A stretch of DNA of 64,000 bases from Aphrophora alni. Taxonomy: Eukaryota; Arthropoda; Insecta; Hemiptera; Aphrophoridae. How positions within the stretch are numbered: position 1 is the first letter of the stretch; every line of letters begins with the position of its first letter. The translations under genes were made by a program, and so were the position numbers. The notes under the pieces were generated by a model, which saw only the letters and a program-made list of their open reading frames with translations, ran no database searches and was not told the origin of the DNA. Shown here piece after piece: positions 36,870-51,328 of this stretch. The DNA lies in assembly GCA_963513935.1 (NCBI GenBank), contig OY740776.1:7160724-7224723 (forward strand). The letters are read 5' to 3'.

Positions 36870-39800
36870 AATTGACCGAACATAACCCAACAATGTCCGC
36901 CAAGCTATTTTGAAACTTCCCGTTGACGTTCACGGGAGATTCCAAATCTGAATTGGCCGAAGATGACCCAACAAAGTCCGCCAAGCTATTTTGAAATTTC
37001 CCGGTGAGGTTCACGGGAGATTCCAAATCTGAATTAACCGAACATAACCCAACAAAGTCCGGAAAGCTATTTTGAAACTTCCCGTTGACGTTCACGGGAG
37101 ATTCCAAATCTGAATTGGCCGAAGATGGCCCAACAAAGTCCGCCAAGCTATTTTGAATTTTTCCGTTGAGGTTCACGGGAGATTTCAAACCTGAATTGAC
37201 CCAACATAATCCAACAAAGTCCGCCAAGCTATTTTGAAACTTCCCGTTTACGTTCACGGGAGATTCCAAATCTGAATTGACCGAACATAACCCATACAAT
37301 GTCCGCCAAGCTATTTTGAAACTTCCCGTTGACGTTCACGGGAGATTCCAAATCTGAATTGGCCGAAGATGACCCAACAAAGTCCGCCAAGCTATTTTGA
37401 AATTTCCCGTTGAGGTTCAAGGGAGATTCCAAATCTGAATTGACCGAACATAACCCAACAAAGTCCGCCAAGCTATTTTGAAATTTCCCGTTGAGGTTGA
37501 CTGGAGATTCGAAATCTGAATTGGCCGAAGATGACCCAACAAAGTCCGCCAAGCTATTTTCAATTTTCCCGTTGAGGTTCACGGGAGATTCCAAATCTGA
37601 ATTGACCGAACATAACCCAACAATGTCCGCCAAGCTATTTTGAAACTTCCCGTTGACGTTCACGGGAGATTCCAAATCTGAATTGGCCGGAGATGACCCA
37701 ACAAAGTCCGCCAAGCTATTTTGAAATTTCCCGGTGAGGTTCACGGGAGATTCCAAAACTGAATTGACCGAACATAACCCAACAAAGTCCGGAAAGCTAG
37801 TTTGAAACTTCCCGTTGACGTTCACGGGAGATTCTAAATCTGAATTGGCCGAAGATGACCCAACAAAGTCCGCCAAGCTATTTTGAATTTTCCCGATGAG
37901 GTTCCCGGGAGATTCCAAATCTGAATTGACCGAACATAACCCAACAAAGTCCGGAAAGCTTTTTTGAAACTTCCCGTTGACGTTCACGGGAGATTCCAAA
38001 TCTGAATTGGCCGAAGATGACCCAACAATGTCCGCCAAGCTATTTTGAAACTTCCCGTTGACGTTCACGGGAGATTACAAATCTGAATTGGCCGAAGATA
38101 ACCCAACAAAGTCCGCCAAGCTATTTTGAAATTTCCGGTTGAGTTTCACGGGAGATTCCAAATCTGAATTGGCCGAAGATGACCCAACAAAGTCCGCCAA
38201 GCTATTTTGAAATTACCCGTTGAGGTTCACGGGAGATTCAAAATCTGAATTGGCCGAAGATGACCCAACAAAGTCCGGAAAGCTATTTTGAAACTTCCCG
38301 TTGACGTTCACGGGAGATTCTAAATCTGAATTGGCCGAAGATGACCCAACAAAGTCCTCCAAGCTATTTTGAATTTTCCCGGTGAGGTTCCCGGGAGATT
38401 CCAAATCTGAATTGACCGAAGATGACCCAACAAAGTCCGCCAAGCTATTTTGAATTTTCCCGTTGAGGTTCCCGGGAGATTCCAAATCTGAATTGACCGA
38501 ACATAACCCAACAAAGTCCGCCAAGCTTTTTTGAAACTTCCCGTTGACGTTCACGGGAGATTCCAAATCTGAATTGGCCGAAGATGACCCAACAAAGTCC
38601 GCCAAGCTATTTTGAAATTTCCCGTTGAGGTTCACGGGAGATTCCAAATCTGAATTGACCGAACATAACCCAACAATGTCCGCCAAGCTATTTTGAAATT
38701 TCCCGTTAACGATCACGCGACATTCCAAATCTGAATTGGCCGAAAACAACCCAACAAAACCCGCCAAGCTATTTTGAAATTTCCCGTTGAGGTTCACGGG
38801 AGATTCCACATCTGAATTGGCCTAAGATGACCCAACAAAGTCCGCCAAGCTATTTTGAAATTTCCCGTTGAGGTTCACGGGAGATTCGAAATCTGAATTG
38901 GCCGAAGATGACCCAACAAAGTCCGCCAAGCTATTTTGGAATTTCCCGTTAACTTTCACGGGACATTCCAAATCTGAATTGGCCGAATATGACTCAACAA
39001 AGTCCGTCAAAGTATTTTAAAATTTCCCGTAGAGGTTCACGGGAGATTCCAAATCTGAATTGACCGAACATAACCCAACAAAGTCCGGAAAGCTATTTTG
39101 AAACTTCCCGTTGACGTTCACGGGAGATTCCAAATCTGAATTGGCCGAAGATGACCCAACAAAGTCCGCCAAGCTATTTTGAATTTTTCCGTTGAGGTTC
39201 ACGGGAGATTTCAAACCTGAATTGACCCAACATAATCCAACAAAGTCCGCCAAGCTATTTTGAAACTTCCCGTTTACGTTCACGGGAGATTCCAAATCTG
39301 AATTGACCGAACATAACCCAACAATGTCCGCCAAGCTATTTTAAAACTTCCCGTTGACGTTCACGGGAGATTCCAAATCTGAATTGGCCGAAGATGACCC
39401 AACAAAGTCCGCCAAGCTATTTTGAAATTTCCCGTTGAGGTTCACGGGAGTTTCCAAATCTGAATTGACCGAACATAACCCAACAAAGTCCGCCAAGCTA
39501 TTTTGAAATTTCCCGTTGAGGTTCACGGGAGATTCCAAATCTGAATTGACCGAACATAACCCAACAAAGTCCGCCAAGCTATTTTGAAATTTCCCGTTGA
39601 GGTTGACGGGAGATTCGAAATCTGAATTGGCCGAAGATGACCCAACAGAGTCCGCCAAGCTATTTGGAATTTTCCCGTTGAGGTTCACGGGAGATTCCAA
39701 ATCTGAATTGACCGAACATAACCCAACAATGTCCGCCAAGCTATTTTGAAACTTCCCGTTGACGTTCACGGGAGATTCCAAATCTGAATTGGCCGGAGAT

Positions 39801-40180
39801 GACCCAACAAAGTCCGCCAAGCTATTTTGAAATTTCCCGGTGAGGTTCACGGGAGATTCCAAAACTGAATTGACCGAACATAACCCAACAAAGTCCGGAA
39901 AGCTATTTTGAAACTTCCCGTTGACGTTCACGGGAGATTCTAAATCTGAATTGGCCGAAGATGACCCAACAAAGTCCGCCAAGCTATTTTGAATTTTGCC
40001 GTTGAGGTTCCCGGGAGATTCCAAATCTGAATTGACCTTACATAACCCAACAAAGTCCGGAAAGCTTTTTTGAAACTTCCCGTTGACGTTCACGGGAGAT
40101 TCCAAATCTGAATTGGCCGAAGATGACCCAACAATGTCCGCCAAGCTATTTTGAAACTTCCCGTTGACGTTCACGGGAGT
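36870..40180. repeat. Higher-order repeats with ~2.0-2.1 kb period
   Basis: The block ending at 38068 recurs ending at 40174, 2,106 bp (26 monomers) away, with the same sequence of variant monomers. The stretch near 36900-37290 recurs near 39060-39330. Confidence 0.75.
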
Positions 40181-40784
40181 TTACAAATCTGAATTGGCCG
40201 AAGATAACCCAACAAAGTCCGCCAAGCTATTTTGAAATTTCCCGTTGAGTTTCACGGGAGATTCCAAATCTGAATTGGCCGAAGATGACCCAACAAAGTC
40301 CGCCAAGCTATTTTGAAATTACCCGTTGAGGTTCACGGGAGATTCGAAATCTGAATTGGCCGAAGATGACCCAACAAAGTCCGCCTAGCTATTTTGAAAT
40401 TTCCCGTTAACTTTCACGGGACATTCCAAATCTGAATTGGCCGAAGATGACCCAACAAAGTCCGCCAAGCTATTTTGAAATTTCCCGTTGAGGTTCACGG
40501 GAGATTCCAAACCTGAATTGACCCAACATAACCCAACAAAGTCCGCCAAGCTATTTTGAAATTTCCCGTTGAGGTACACGGGAGATTCCAAATCTGAATT
40601 GGCCGAAGATACCCAACAAAGTCCGTCAATCTATTTTAAAATTTCCCGTTGAGGTTCACGGGAGATTCCAAATCTGAATTGGCCGAAGATGACCCAACAA
40701 AGTCCGCTAAGCTATTTTGAAATTTCCCGTTAACGATCACGGGACATTCCAAATCTGAATTGGCCGAAGACAACCCAACAAAAC

Positions 40785-43700
40785 CCGCCAAGCTATTTTG
40801 AAATTTCCCGTTGAGGTTCACGGGAGATTCCAAATCTGAATTGACCGAACATAACCCAGCAAAGTCCGCCAAGCTATTTTGAAACTTCCCGTTGACGTTC
40901 ACGGGAGATTCCAAATCTGAATTGGCCGAAGATGACCCAACAAAGTCCGCCAAGCTAATTTGAAAGTTCCCGTTAACGTTCACGGGACATTCCAAATTTG
41001 AATTGGCCGAATATGACCCAACAATGTCCGCTATCTATATTGAAATTTCCCGTTGAGGTTCACGGGACATTCCAAATCTGAATTGGCCGAATATGATCCA
41101 ACAAAACCCGCCAAGCTATTTTGAAATTTCTCGTTGAGGTTCACGGGAGATTCAAAATCTGAATTGACCGAAGATGACTCAACAAAGTCCGCCAAGCTAT
41201 TTTGAAACTTCCCGTTGACGCCACGGGAGATTCCAAATCTGAATTGGCCGAAGATGACCCAACAAAGTCCGCTAAGCTATTTGAAATTTCCCGTTGACGT
41301 TCACGGGAGATTCCAAATCTGAATTGGCCGAAGATGACCCAACAAAGTCCGATAAGCTATTTTGAAATTTCCCGTTGAGGTTCACGGGAGATTCCAAATC
41401 TGAATTGGCCGAAGATGACCCAACAAAGTCCGCCAAGCTATTTTGAAATTTCCCGTTGAGGTTCACGGGAGATTCCAAATCTGAAATGGCCGAAGATGAC
41501 CCAACAAAGTAGGCCAAGCTATTTTGAAATTTCCCGTTGAGGTTCACGGGAGTTTCAAAATCTGTATTGACCGAAGATGACTCAACAAAGTCCGCCAAGC
41601 TATTTTGAAACTTCCCGTTGACGTTCACGGGAGATTCCAAATCTGAATTGGCAGAAGATGACCCAACAAAGTCCGCTAAGCTATTTTGAAATTTCCCGTT
41701 AACGTTCACGGGACATTCCAAATCTGAATTGGCCGAAGATGACCCAACAAAGTCCGCCAAGCGATTTTGAAACTTCCCGTTGACGTTCACGGGAGATTCT
41801 AAATCTGAATTGACCGAACATAACCCAACAAAGTCCGCCAAGCTATTTTGAAATTTCCCGTTAACGTTCACGGGACATTCCAAATCTGAATTGGCCGAAG
41901 ATGACCCAACAAAGTCCGCTAAGCTATTATGAAATTTCCCTTTGAGGTTCACGGGAGATTCCAAATCTGAATTGGCCCAAGATGACCCAACAAAGTCCGC
42001 TAAGCTATTATGAAATTTCCCTTTGAGGTTCACGGGAGATTCCAAATCTGATTTGGCCCAAGATGACCCAACAAAATCCGCCAAGCTATTTGATTTTTCC
42101 CGTTAACGTTCACGGGAAATTCCAAATGTGAATTGGACGAATATGACCCAACAAAACCCGCCAAGCTATTTTGTAATTTCCCGTTGAGGTTCACGGGAGA
42201 TTCCAAAACTGAATTGACCGAAGATGACTCAACAAAGTCCGCCAAGCTATTTTGAAACTTCCCGTTGACGTTCACGGGAGATTCCAAATCTGAATTGGCC
42301 GAAGATGCCCCAACAATGTCCGCCTAGCTATTTTGAAATTTCCCATTAACGTACACGGGAGATTCCAAATCTGAATTGGCCGAAGATGACCCAACAAAGT
42401 CCGCCAAGCTATTTTGAAATTTCCCGTTGAGGTTCACGGGAGATTCCAAATCTGAATTGTATGAAGATGACCCAACAAAGTCCACCAAGCTATGTGAAAT
42501 TTCCCTTTAACGTTAACGGGACATTCCAAATCTGAATTGGCCGAAGATGACCCAACAAAGTCCGCCAAGCTATTTTGAAACTTCCCGTTGACTTTTGCGA
42601 GAGATTCCAAATCTGAATTGGCCGAAGATGACCCAACAAAGTCCGCCAAGCTATTTTGAAACTTCACGTTGACTTTCACGAGAGATTCCAAATCTGAATT
42701 GACCGAACATAACCCAACAAAGTCCGCCAAGCTATTTTGAAACCTCCCGTTGACGTTCACGGGAGATTCCAAATCTGAATTGGCCGAAGATGGCACAACA
42801 AAGTCCGCCAAGCTATTTGAAATATCCCGTTGAGGTTCACGGGAGATTCCAAATCTGAATTGGGCGAAGATGACCTAACAAAGTCCGCCAAGCTATTTTG
42901 AAATTTCCCATTGAGGTTCACGGGAGATTCCAAATCTGAATTGGCTGAAGATGACCCAACAAAGTCCACCAAGCTATTTTGAAATTTCCCTTTAACGTTA
43001 ACGGGACATTCCAAATCTGAATTGGCCGAAGATGACCCAACAAAGTCCGCCAAGCTATTTTGAATCTTCCGTTGACTTTCACGAGAGATTCCAAATCTTA
43101 ATTGGCCGAAGATGACCCAACAAAGTCCGCCAAGCTATTTTGAAATTTCCCGTTGAGGTTCACGGGAGATTCCAAATCTGAATTGACCGAACATAACCCA
43201 ACAAAGTCCGCCAAGCTATTTTGAAACCTCCCTTTGACGTTCACGGGAGATCCCAAATCTGAATTGGCCGAAGATGGCACAACAAAGTCCGCCAAGCTAT
43301 TTTGAAATTTCCCGTTGAGGTTCACGGGAGATTCCAAATCTGAATTGACCGAACATAACCCAGAAAAGTCCGCCAAGCTATTTTGAAACTTCCCGTTAAC
43401 GTTCACGGGAGATTCTAAATCTGAATTGGCCGAAGATGACCCAACAAAGTACGCCAAGCTAATTTGAAAGTTCCCGGTAACGTTCACGGGACATTCCAAA
43501 TCTGAATTGGCCGAAGATGACCCAACAAAGTCCGCCAAGCTATTTTGAAATTTCCCGTTGAGGTTCACGGGAGATTCCAAATCTGAATTGGCTGAAGATG
43601 ACCCAACAAAGTCCACCAAGCTATTTTGAAATTTCCCTTAAACGTTAACTGGACATTCCAAATCTGAATTGGCCGAAGATGACCCAACAAAGTCCGCAAA

Positions 43701-44590
43701 CTATTATGAACTTCCCGTTGACTTTCACGAGAGATTCCAAATCTGAATTGGCCGAAGATGACCCAACAAAGTCCGCCAAGCTATTTTGAAATTTCCCGTT
43801 GAGGTTCATGGAGATTCCAAATCTGAATTGACCGAACATAACCCAACAAAGTCCGCCAAGCTATTTTGAAACCTCCCGTTGACGATCACGGGAGATTCCA
43901 AATCTGAATTGGCCGAAGATGACCCAACAAATTCCGCCAAGCTAATTTGAAATTTCCCGTTAACGTTCACGGGACATTCCAAATCTGAATTGGCCGAATA
44001 TGACCCAACAAAGTCCGCCATCTATAATGAAATTTCCCGTTGAGGTTCACGGGAGATTCCAAATCTGAATTGGCCGAAGTTGACCCAACAAAGTCCGCCA
44101 AGCTATTTTAAATATTCCCGTTGAGGTTCAGTGGAGATTCCAAATCTGAATTGGCCGAATATGACCCAACAAAGTCCGCCATCTATAATGAAATTTCCCG
44201 TTGAGGTTCAAGGGAGATTCCAAATCTGAATTGGCCGAAGTTGACCCAACAAAGTCCGCCAAGCTATTTTAAAATTTCCCGTTGAGGTTCAGTGGAGATT
44301 CCAAATCTGAATTGGCCGAAGATGACCCAACAAAGTCCGCCAAGCTAATATGAAATTTCCCGTTGAGGTTCACGGGAGATTCCAAATCTGAATTGGCCGA
44401 AGATGACCCAACAAAGTCCGCCAAGCTATTTTGAAATTTCCCGTAAGGTTCACGGGAGATTCCAAATCTGAATTGACCGAACATAACCCAACAAAGTCCG
44501 CCAAGCTATTTTGAAAATTCCCGTTAAAGGTTCACGGGAGATTACATATCTGAATTGACCGAAGATGACCCAACAAAGTCCGCCAAGCTA
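40785..44590. repeat. Higher-order block R3, third related copy
   Basis: Matches R1 at an offset of about 15,363-15,364 bp and R2 at about 10,111 bp, beginning slightly upstream of the R1 start. It lacks the second 728-bp unit and has its own single-base gaps (for example near 41280), so it is an older or independent copy. Confidence 0.85.
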
Positions 44591-44899
44591 TTTTGAAACT
44601 TCCCGTTGACGTTCACGGGAGATTCCAAATCTGAATTGACCGAACATAACCCAACAATGTCCGCCAAGCTATTTTGAAACTTCCCGTTGACGTTCACGGG
44701 AAATTCCAAATCTGAATTGACCGAACATAACCCAACAAAGTCCGGAAAGCTATTTTGAAACTTCCCGTTGACGTTCACGGGAGATTCCAAATCTGAATTG
44801 GCCGAAGATGACCCAACAAAGTCCGCCAAGCTATTTTGAAATTTCCCGTTGAGGTTCACGGGAGATTCCAAACCTGAATTGACCCAACATAACCCAACA

Positions 44900-47800
44900 A
44901 AGTCCGCCAAGCTCTTTTGAAATTTCCCGTTGACGTTCACGGGAGATTCCAAATCTGAATTGGCCGAAGATGACCCAACAAAGTCCGCCAAGCTTTTTAA
45001 AATTTCCCGTTGAGGTTCACGGGAGATTCCAAATCTGAATTGGCTGAAGATGACCCAACAAAGTCCGCCAAGCTATTATGAAATTTCTCTTTAACGTTCA
45101 CGGGACATTCCAAATCTGAATTGGCCAAATATGACCCAACAAAGTCCGCCATCTATTTTGAAATTTCCCGTTGAGGTTCTGGGAGATTCCAAATCTGAAT
45201 TGGCCGAAGTTGAAACAACAAAGTCCGCCAAGCTCTTTTAAAATTTCCCGTTGAGGTTCACGGGAGATTCCAAATCTGAATTGGCCGAAGATGACCCAAC
45301 AAAGTCCGCCAAGCTATTTTGAAATTTCCCGTTGTGGTTCACGGGAGATTCGAAATCTGAATTGGCCGAAGATGACCCAACAAAGTCCGCCAAGCTATTT
45401 TGAAATTTCCCGTTAACTTTCACGGGACATTCCAAATCTGAATTGGCCGAATATGACCCAACAAAGTCCGCCAAGCTATTTTGAAATAACCCGTTGAGGT
45501 TCACGGGACATTCCAAATCTCGATTGGCCGAAGATGACCCAACAAAACCCGCCAAGCTATTTTGAAATTTCCCGTTGAGGTTCACGGGAGATTCCGCATC
45601 TGAATTGGCCTAAGATGACCCAACAAAGTCCGCCAAGCTATTTTGAAACTTCCCGTTGACGTTCACGGAAGATTCCAAATCTGAATTGACCGAACATAAC
45701 CCAACAAAGTCCGGAAAGCTATTTTGAAACTTCCCGTTGACGTTCACGGGAGATTCCAAATCTGAATTGGCCGAAGATGACCCAACAAAGTCTGCCAAGC
45801 TATTTTGAAATTACCCGTTAAGGTTCACGGGAGATTTCAAATCTGAATTGACCGAACATAACCCAACAATGTCCGCCAAGCTATTTTGAAACTTCCCGTT
45901 GACGTTCACGGGAGATTCCAAATCTGAATTGACCGAACATAACCCAACAAAGTCCGGAAAGCTATTTTGAAACTTCCCGTTGACGTTCACGGGAGATTCC
46001 AAATCTGAATTGGCCGAAGATGACCCAACAAAGTCCGCCAGGCTATTTTGAAATTTCCCGTTGAGGTTCACGGGAGATTCCAAACCTGAATTGACCCAAC
46101 ATAACCCAACAAAGTCCGCCAAGCTCTTTTGAAATTTCCCGTTGACGTTCACGGGAGATTCCAAATCTGAATTGGCCGAATATGACCCAACAAAGTCCGC
46201 CAAGCTTTTTAAAATTTCCCGTTGAGGTTCACGGGAGATTCCAAATCTGAATTGGCTGAAGATGACCCAACAAAGTCCGCCAAGCTATTTTGAAATTTCT
46301 CTTTAACGTTCACGGGACATTCCAAATCTGAATTGGCCGAATATGACCCAACAAAGTCCGCCATCTATTTTGAAATTTCCCGTTAAGGTTCTGGGAGATT
46401 CCAAATCTGAATTGGCCGAAGTTGACCCAACAAAGTCCGCCAAGCTATTTTAAAATTTCCCGTTGAGGTTCACGGGAGATTCCAAATCTGAATTGGCCGA
46501 AGATGACCCAACAAAGTCCGCCAAGCTATTTTGAAACTTCCCTTTGACGTTCCCGGGAGATTCCAAATCTGAATTGACCAAACATAACCCAACAAAGTCC
46601 GCCAAGCTTTTTTGAAACTTCCCGTTGACGTTCACGGGAGATTCCAAATCTGAATTGGCCGAAGATGATCAAACAAAGTCCGCCAAGCTATTTTGAAATT
46701 TCCCGTTGAGGTTCACGGGAGATTCCAAATCTGAATTGACCGAACATAACCCAACAATGTGCGCCAAGCTATTTTGAAACTTCCCGTTGATGTTCACGGG
46801 AGATTCGAAATCTGAATTGGCCGAAGATGACCCAACAAAGTCCGCCAAGCTATTTTGAAATTTCCCGTTGAGTTTCACGGGAGATTCCAAATCTGAATTG
46901 GCCGAAGATGACCCAACAAAGTCCGCCAAGCTATTTTGAAATTTCCCGTTGAGGTTCACGGGAGATTCGAAATCTGAATTGGCCGAAGATGACCCAACAA
47001 AGTCCGCCAAGCTATTTTGGAATTTCCCGTTAACTTTCACGGGACATTCCAAATCTGAATTGGCCGAATATGACTCAACAAAGTCCGTCAAAATATTTTA
47101 AAATTTCCCGTTGAGGTTCACGGGAGATTCCAAATATGAATTGGCCGAAGATGACCCAACAAAGTCCGCTAAGCTAATTTGAAATTTCCCGTTAACGATC
47201 ACGGGACATTCCAAATCTGAATTGGCCGAAGACAACCCAACAAAACCCGCCAAGCTATTTTGAAATTTCCCGTTGAGGTTCACGGGAGATTCCACATCTG
47301 AATTGGCCTAAGATGACGCAACAAAGTCCGCCAAGCTATTTTGAATTTTTCCGTTGAGGTTCACGGGAGATTTCAAACCTGAATTGACCCAACATAACCC
47401 AACAAAGTCCGCCAAGCTATTTTGAAACTTCCCGTTGACGTTCACGGGAGATTCCAAATCTGAATTGGCCGAAGATGACCCAACAAAGTCCGACAAGCTA
47501 TTTTGAAATTTCCCGTTGAGGTTCACGGGAGATTCCAAATCTGAATTGACCGAACATAACCCAACAATGTCCGCCAAGCTATTTTGAAACTTCCCGTTGA
47601 CGTTCACGGGAGATTCCAAATCTGAATTGGCCGAAGATGACCCAACAAAGTCCGCCAAGCTATTTTGAATATTCCCGTTGAGGTTCCCGGGAGATTCCAA
47701 ATCTGAATTGACCGAAGATGACCCAACAAAGTCCGCCAAGCTATTTTGAATTTTCCCGTTGAGGATCCCGGGAGATTCCAAATCTGAATTGACCGAACAT

Positions 47801-50800
47801 AACCCAACAAAGTCCGCCAAGCTTTTTTGAAACTTCCCGTTGACGTTCACGGGAGATTCCAAATCTGAATTGGCCGAAGATGACCCAACAAAGACCGCCA
47901 AGCTATTTTGAAATAACCCGTTGAGGTTCACGGGAGATTCCAAATCTCGATTGGCCGAAGATGACCCAACAAAGTCCGCCAAGCTATTTTGAAATTTCCC
48001 GTTGAGGTTCACGGGAGATTCCAAATCTGAATTGGCCGAAGATACCCAACAAAGTCCGTCAATCTATTTTAAAATTTCCCGTTGAGGTTCACGGGAGATT
48101 CCAAATCTGAATTGGCCGAAGATGACCCAACAATGTCCGCTAAGCTATTTTGAAATTTCCCATTAACGATCACGGGACATTCCAAATCTGAATTGGCCGA
48201 AGACAACCCAACAAAACCCGCCAAGCTATTTTGAAATTTCCCGTTGAGGTTCACGGGAGATTCCAAATCTGAATTGGCCTAAGATGACCCAACAAAGTCC
48301 GCCAAGCTATTTTGAATTTTTCCGTTGAGGTTCACGGGAGATTTCAAACCTGAATTGACCGAACATAACCCAACAAAGTCCGCCAAGCTATTTTGAAACT
48401 TCCCGTTGACGTTCACGGGAGATTCCAAATCTGAATTGGCCGAAGATGACCCAACAAAGTCCGCCAAGCTATTTTGAAATTTCCCGGTGAGGTTCACGGG
48501 AGATGCCAAATCTGAATTGACCGAACATAACCCAACAAAGTCCGGAAAGCTATTATGAAACTTCCCGTTGACGTTCACGGGAGATTCTAAATCTGAATTG
48601 GCCGAAGATGACCCAACAAAGTCCGACAAGCTATTTTGAAATTTCCCGTTGAGGTTCACGGGAGATTTCAAATCTGAATTGACCGAACATAACCCAACAA
48701 TGTCCGCCAAGCTATTATGAAACTTCCCGTTGACGTTCACGGGAGATTCCAAATCTGAATTGGCCGAAGATGACCCAACAAAGTCCGCCAAGCTATTTTG
48801 AAATTTCCCGTTGAGGTTCACGGGAGATTCCAAATCTGAATTGACCGAACATAACCCAAAAAAGTCCGCCAAGCTATTTTGAAATATCCCGTTGAGGTTG
48901 ACGGGAGATTCGATATCTGAATTGGCCGAAGATGACCCAACAAAGTCCGCCAAGCTATTTTGAAATTTCCCGTTGAGGTTCACGGGAGATTTCAAATCTG
49001 AATTGACCGAACATAACCCAACAATGTCCGCCAAGCTATTTAGAAACTTCCCGTTGACGTTCACGGGAGATTCCAAACCTGAATTGACCCAACATAACCC
49101 AACAAAGTCCGCCAAGCTCTTTTGAAATTTCCCGTTGACGTTCACGGGAGATTCCAAATCTGAATTGGCCGAAGATGACCCAACAAAGTCCGCCAAGCTT
49201 TTTAAAATTTCCCGTTGAGGTTCACGGGAGTTTCCAAATCTGAATTGGCTGAAGATGACCCAACAAAGTCCGCCAAGCTATTATGAAATTTCTCTTTAAC
49301 GTTCACGGGACATTCCAAATCTGAATTGGCCGAATATGACCCAACAAAGTCCGCCATCTATTTTGAAATTTCCCGTTGAGGTTCTGGGAGATTCCAAATC
49401 TGAATTGGCCGAAGTTGAAACAACAAAGTCCGCCAAGCTATTTTAAAATTTCCCGTTGAGGTTCACGGGAGATTCCAAATCTGAATTGGCCGAAGATGAC
49501 CCAACAAAGTCCGCCAAGCTATTTTGAAATTTCCCGTTGTGGTTCACGGGAGATTCGAAATCTGAATTGGCCGAAGATGACCCAACAAAGTCCGCCAAGC
49601 TATTTTGAAATTTCCCGTTAACTTTCACGGGACATTCCAAATCTGAATTGGCCGAATATGACCCAACAAAGTCCGCCAAGCTATTTTGAAATAACCCGTT
49701 GAGGTTCACGGGACATTCCAAATCTCGATTGGCCGAAGATGACCCAACAAAACCCGCCAAGCTATTTTGAAATTTCCCGTTGTGGTTCACGGGAGATTCC
49801 GCATCTGAATTGGCCTAAGATGACCCAACAAAGTCCGCCAAGCTATTTTGAAACTTCCCGTTGACGTTCACGGAAGATTCCAAATCTGAATTGACCGAAC
49901 ATAACCCAACAAAGTCCGGAAAGCTATTTTGAAACTTCCCGTTGACGTTCACGGGAGATTCCAAATCTGAATTGGCCGAAGATGACCAAACAAAGTCCGC
50001 CAAGCTATTTTGAAATTTCCCGGTGAGGTTCAAGGGAGATTCCAAATCTGAATTGACCGAACATAATCCAACAAAGTCCGGAAAGCTATTTTGAAACTTC
50101 CCGTTGACGTTCACGGGAGATTCTAAATCTAAATTGGCCGAAGATGACCCAACAAAGTCCGACAAGCTATTTTGAAATTTCCCGTTGAGGTTCACGGGAG
50201 ATTCCAAATCTGAATTGACCGAACATAACCCAACAAAGTCCGCCAAGCTATTTTGAAATTTCCCGTTGAGGTTGACGGGAGATTCGAAATCTGAATTGGC
50301 CGAAGATGACCCAACAAAGTCCGCCAAGCTATTTTGAAATTACCCGTTAAGGTTCACGGGAGATTTCAAATCTGAATTGACCGAACATAACCCAACAATG
50401 TCCGCCAAGCTATTTTGAAACTTCCCGTTGACGTTCACGGGAGATTCCAAATAAGAATTGACCGAACATAACCCAACAAAGTCCGGAAAGCTATTTTGAA
50501 ACTTCCCGTTGACGTTCACGGGAGATTCCAAATCTGAATTGGCCGAAGATGACCCAACAAAGTCCGCCAAGCTATTTTGAAATTTCCCGTTGAGGTTCAC
50601 GGGAGATTCCAAACCTGAATTGACCCAACATAACCCAACAAAGTCCGCCAAGCTCTTTTGAAATTTCCCGTTGACGTTCACGGGAGATTCCAAATCAGAA
50701 TTGGCCGAAGATGACCCAACAAAGTCCGCCAAGCTTTTTAAAATTTCCCGTTGAGGTTCACGGGAGATTCCAAATCTGAATTGGCTGAAGATGACCCAAC

Positions 50801-51060
50801 AAAGTCCGCCAAGCTATTTTGAAATTTCTCTTTAACGTTCACGGGACATTCCAAATCTGAATTGGCCGAATATGACCCAACAAAGTCCGCCATCTATTTT
50901 GAAATTTCCCGTTAAGGTTCTGGGAGATTCCAAATCTGAATTGGCCGAAGTTGACCCAACAAAGTCCGCCAAGCTATTTTAAAATTTCCCGTTGAGGTTC
51001 ACGGGAGATTCCAAATCTACATTGGCCGAAGATGACCCAACAAAGTCCGCCAAGCTATTT
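44900..51060. repeat. Higher-order repeats with ~4.2-4.5 kb period
   Basis: The stretch at 45238-45585 recurs at 49443-49790 (offset 4,205) and that at 45811-46203 recurs at 50340-50732 (offset 4,529). The change of 324 bp equals four monomers gained or lost between the copies. Confidence 0.78.
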
Positions 51061-51328
51061 TGAAACTTCCCGTTGACGTTCACGGGAGATTCCAAATCTG
51101 AATTGACCGAAGATGACCCAACAAAGTCCGCCAAGCTTATATGAAATTTCCCGTTGTCGTTCACGGGAGATTCCTAATCTGATTTGGCCGAATATGACCC
51201 TACAAAGTCCGGCCAGCTATTTTGAAACTTCCCGTTGTCGTTCACGGGAGATTCCTAATCTTGTTTGGCCGAATATGACCCAACAAAGTCCACCAAGCTA
51301 TTTTGAAATTTACTTTTGACGTTCACGG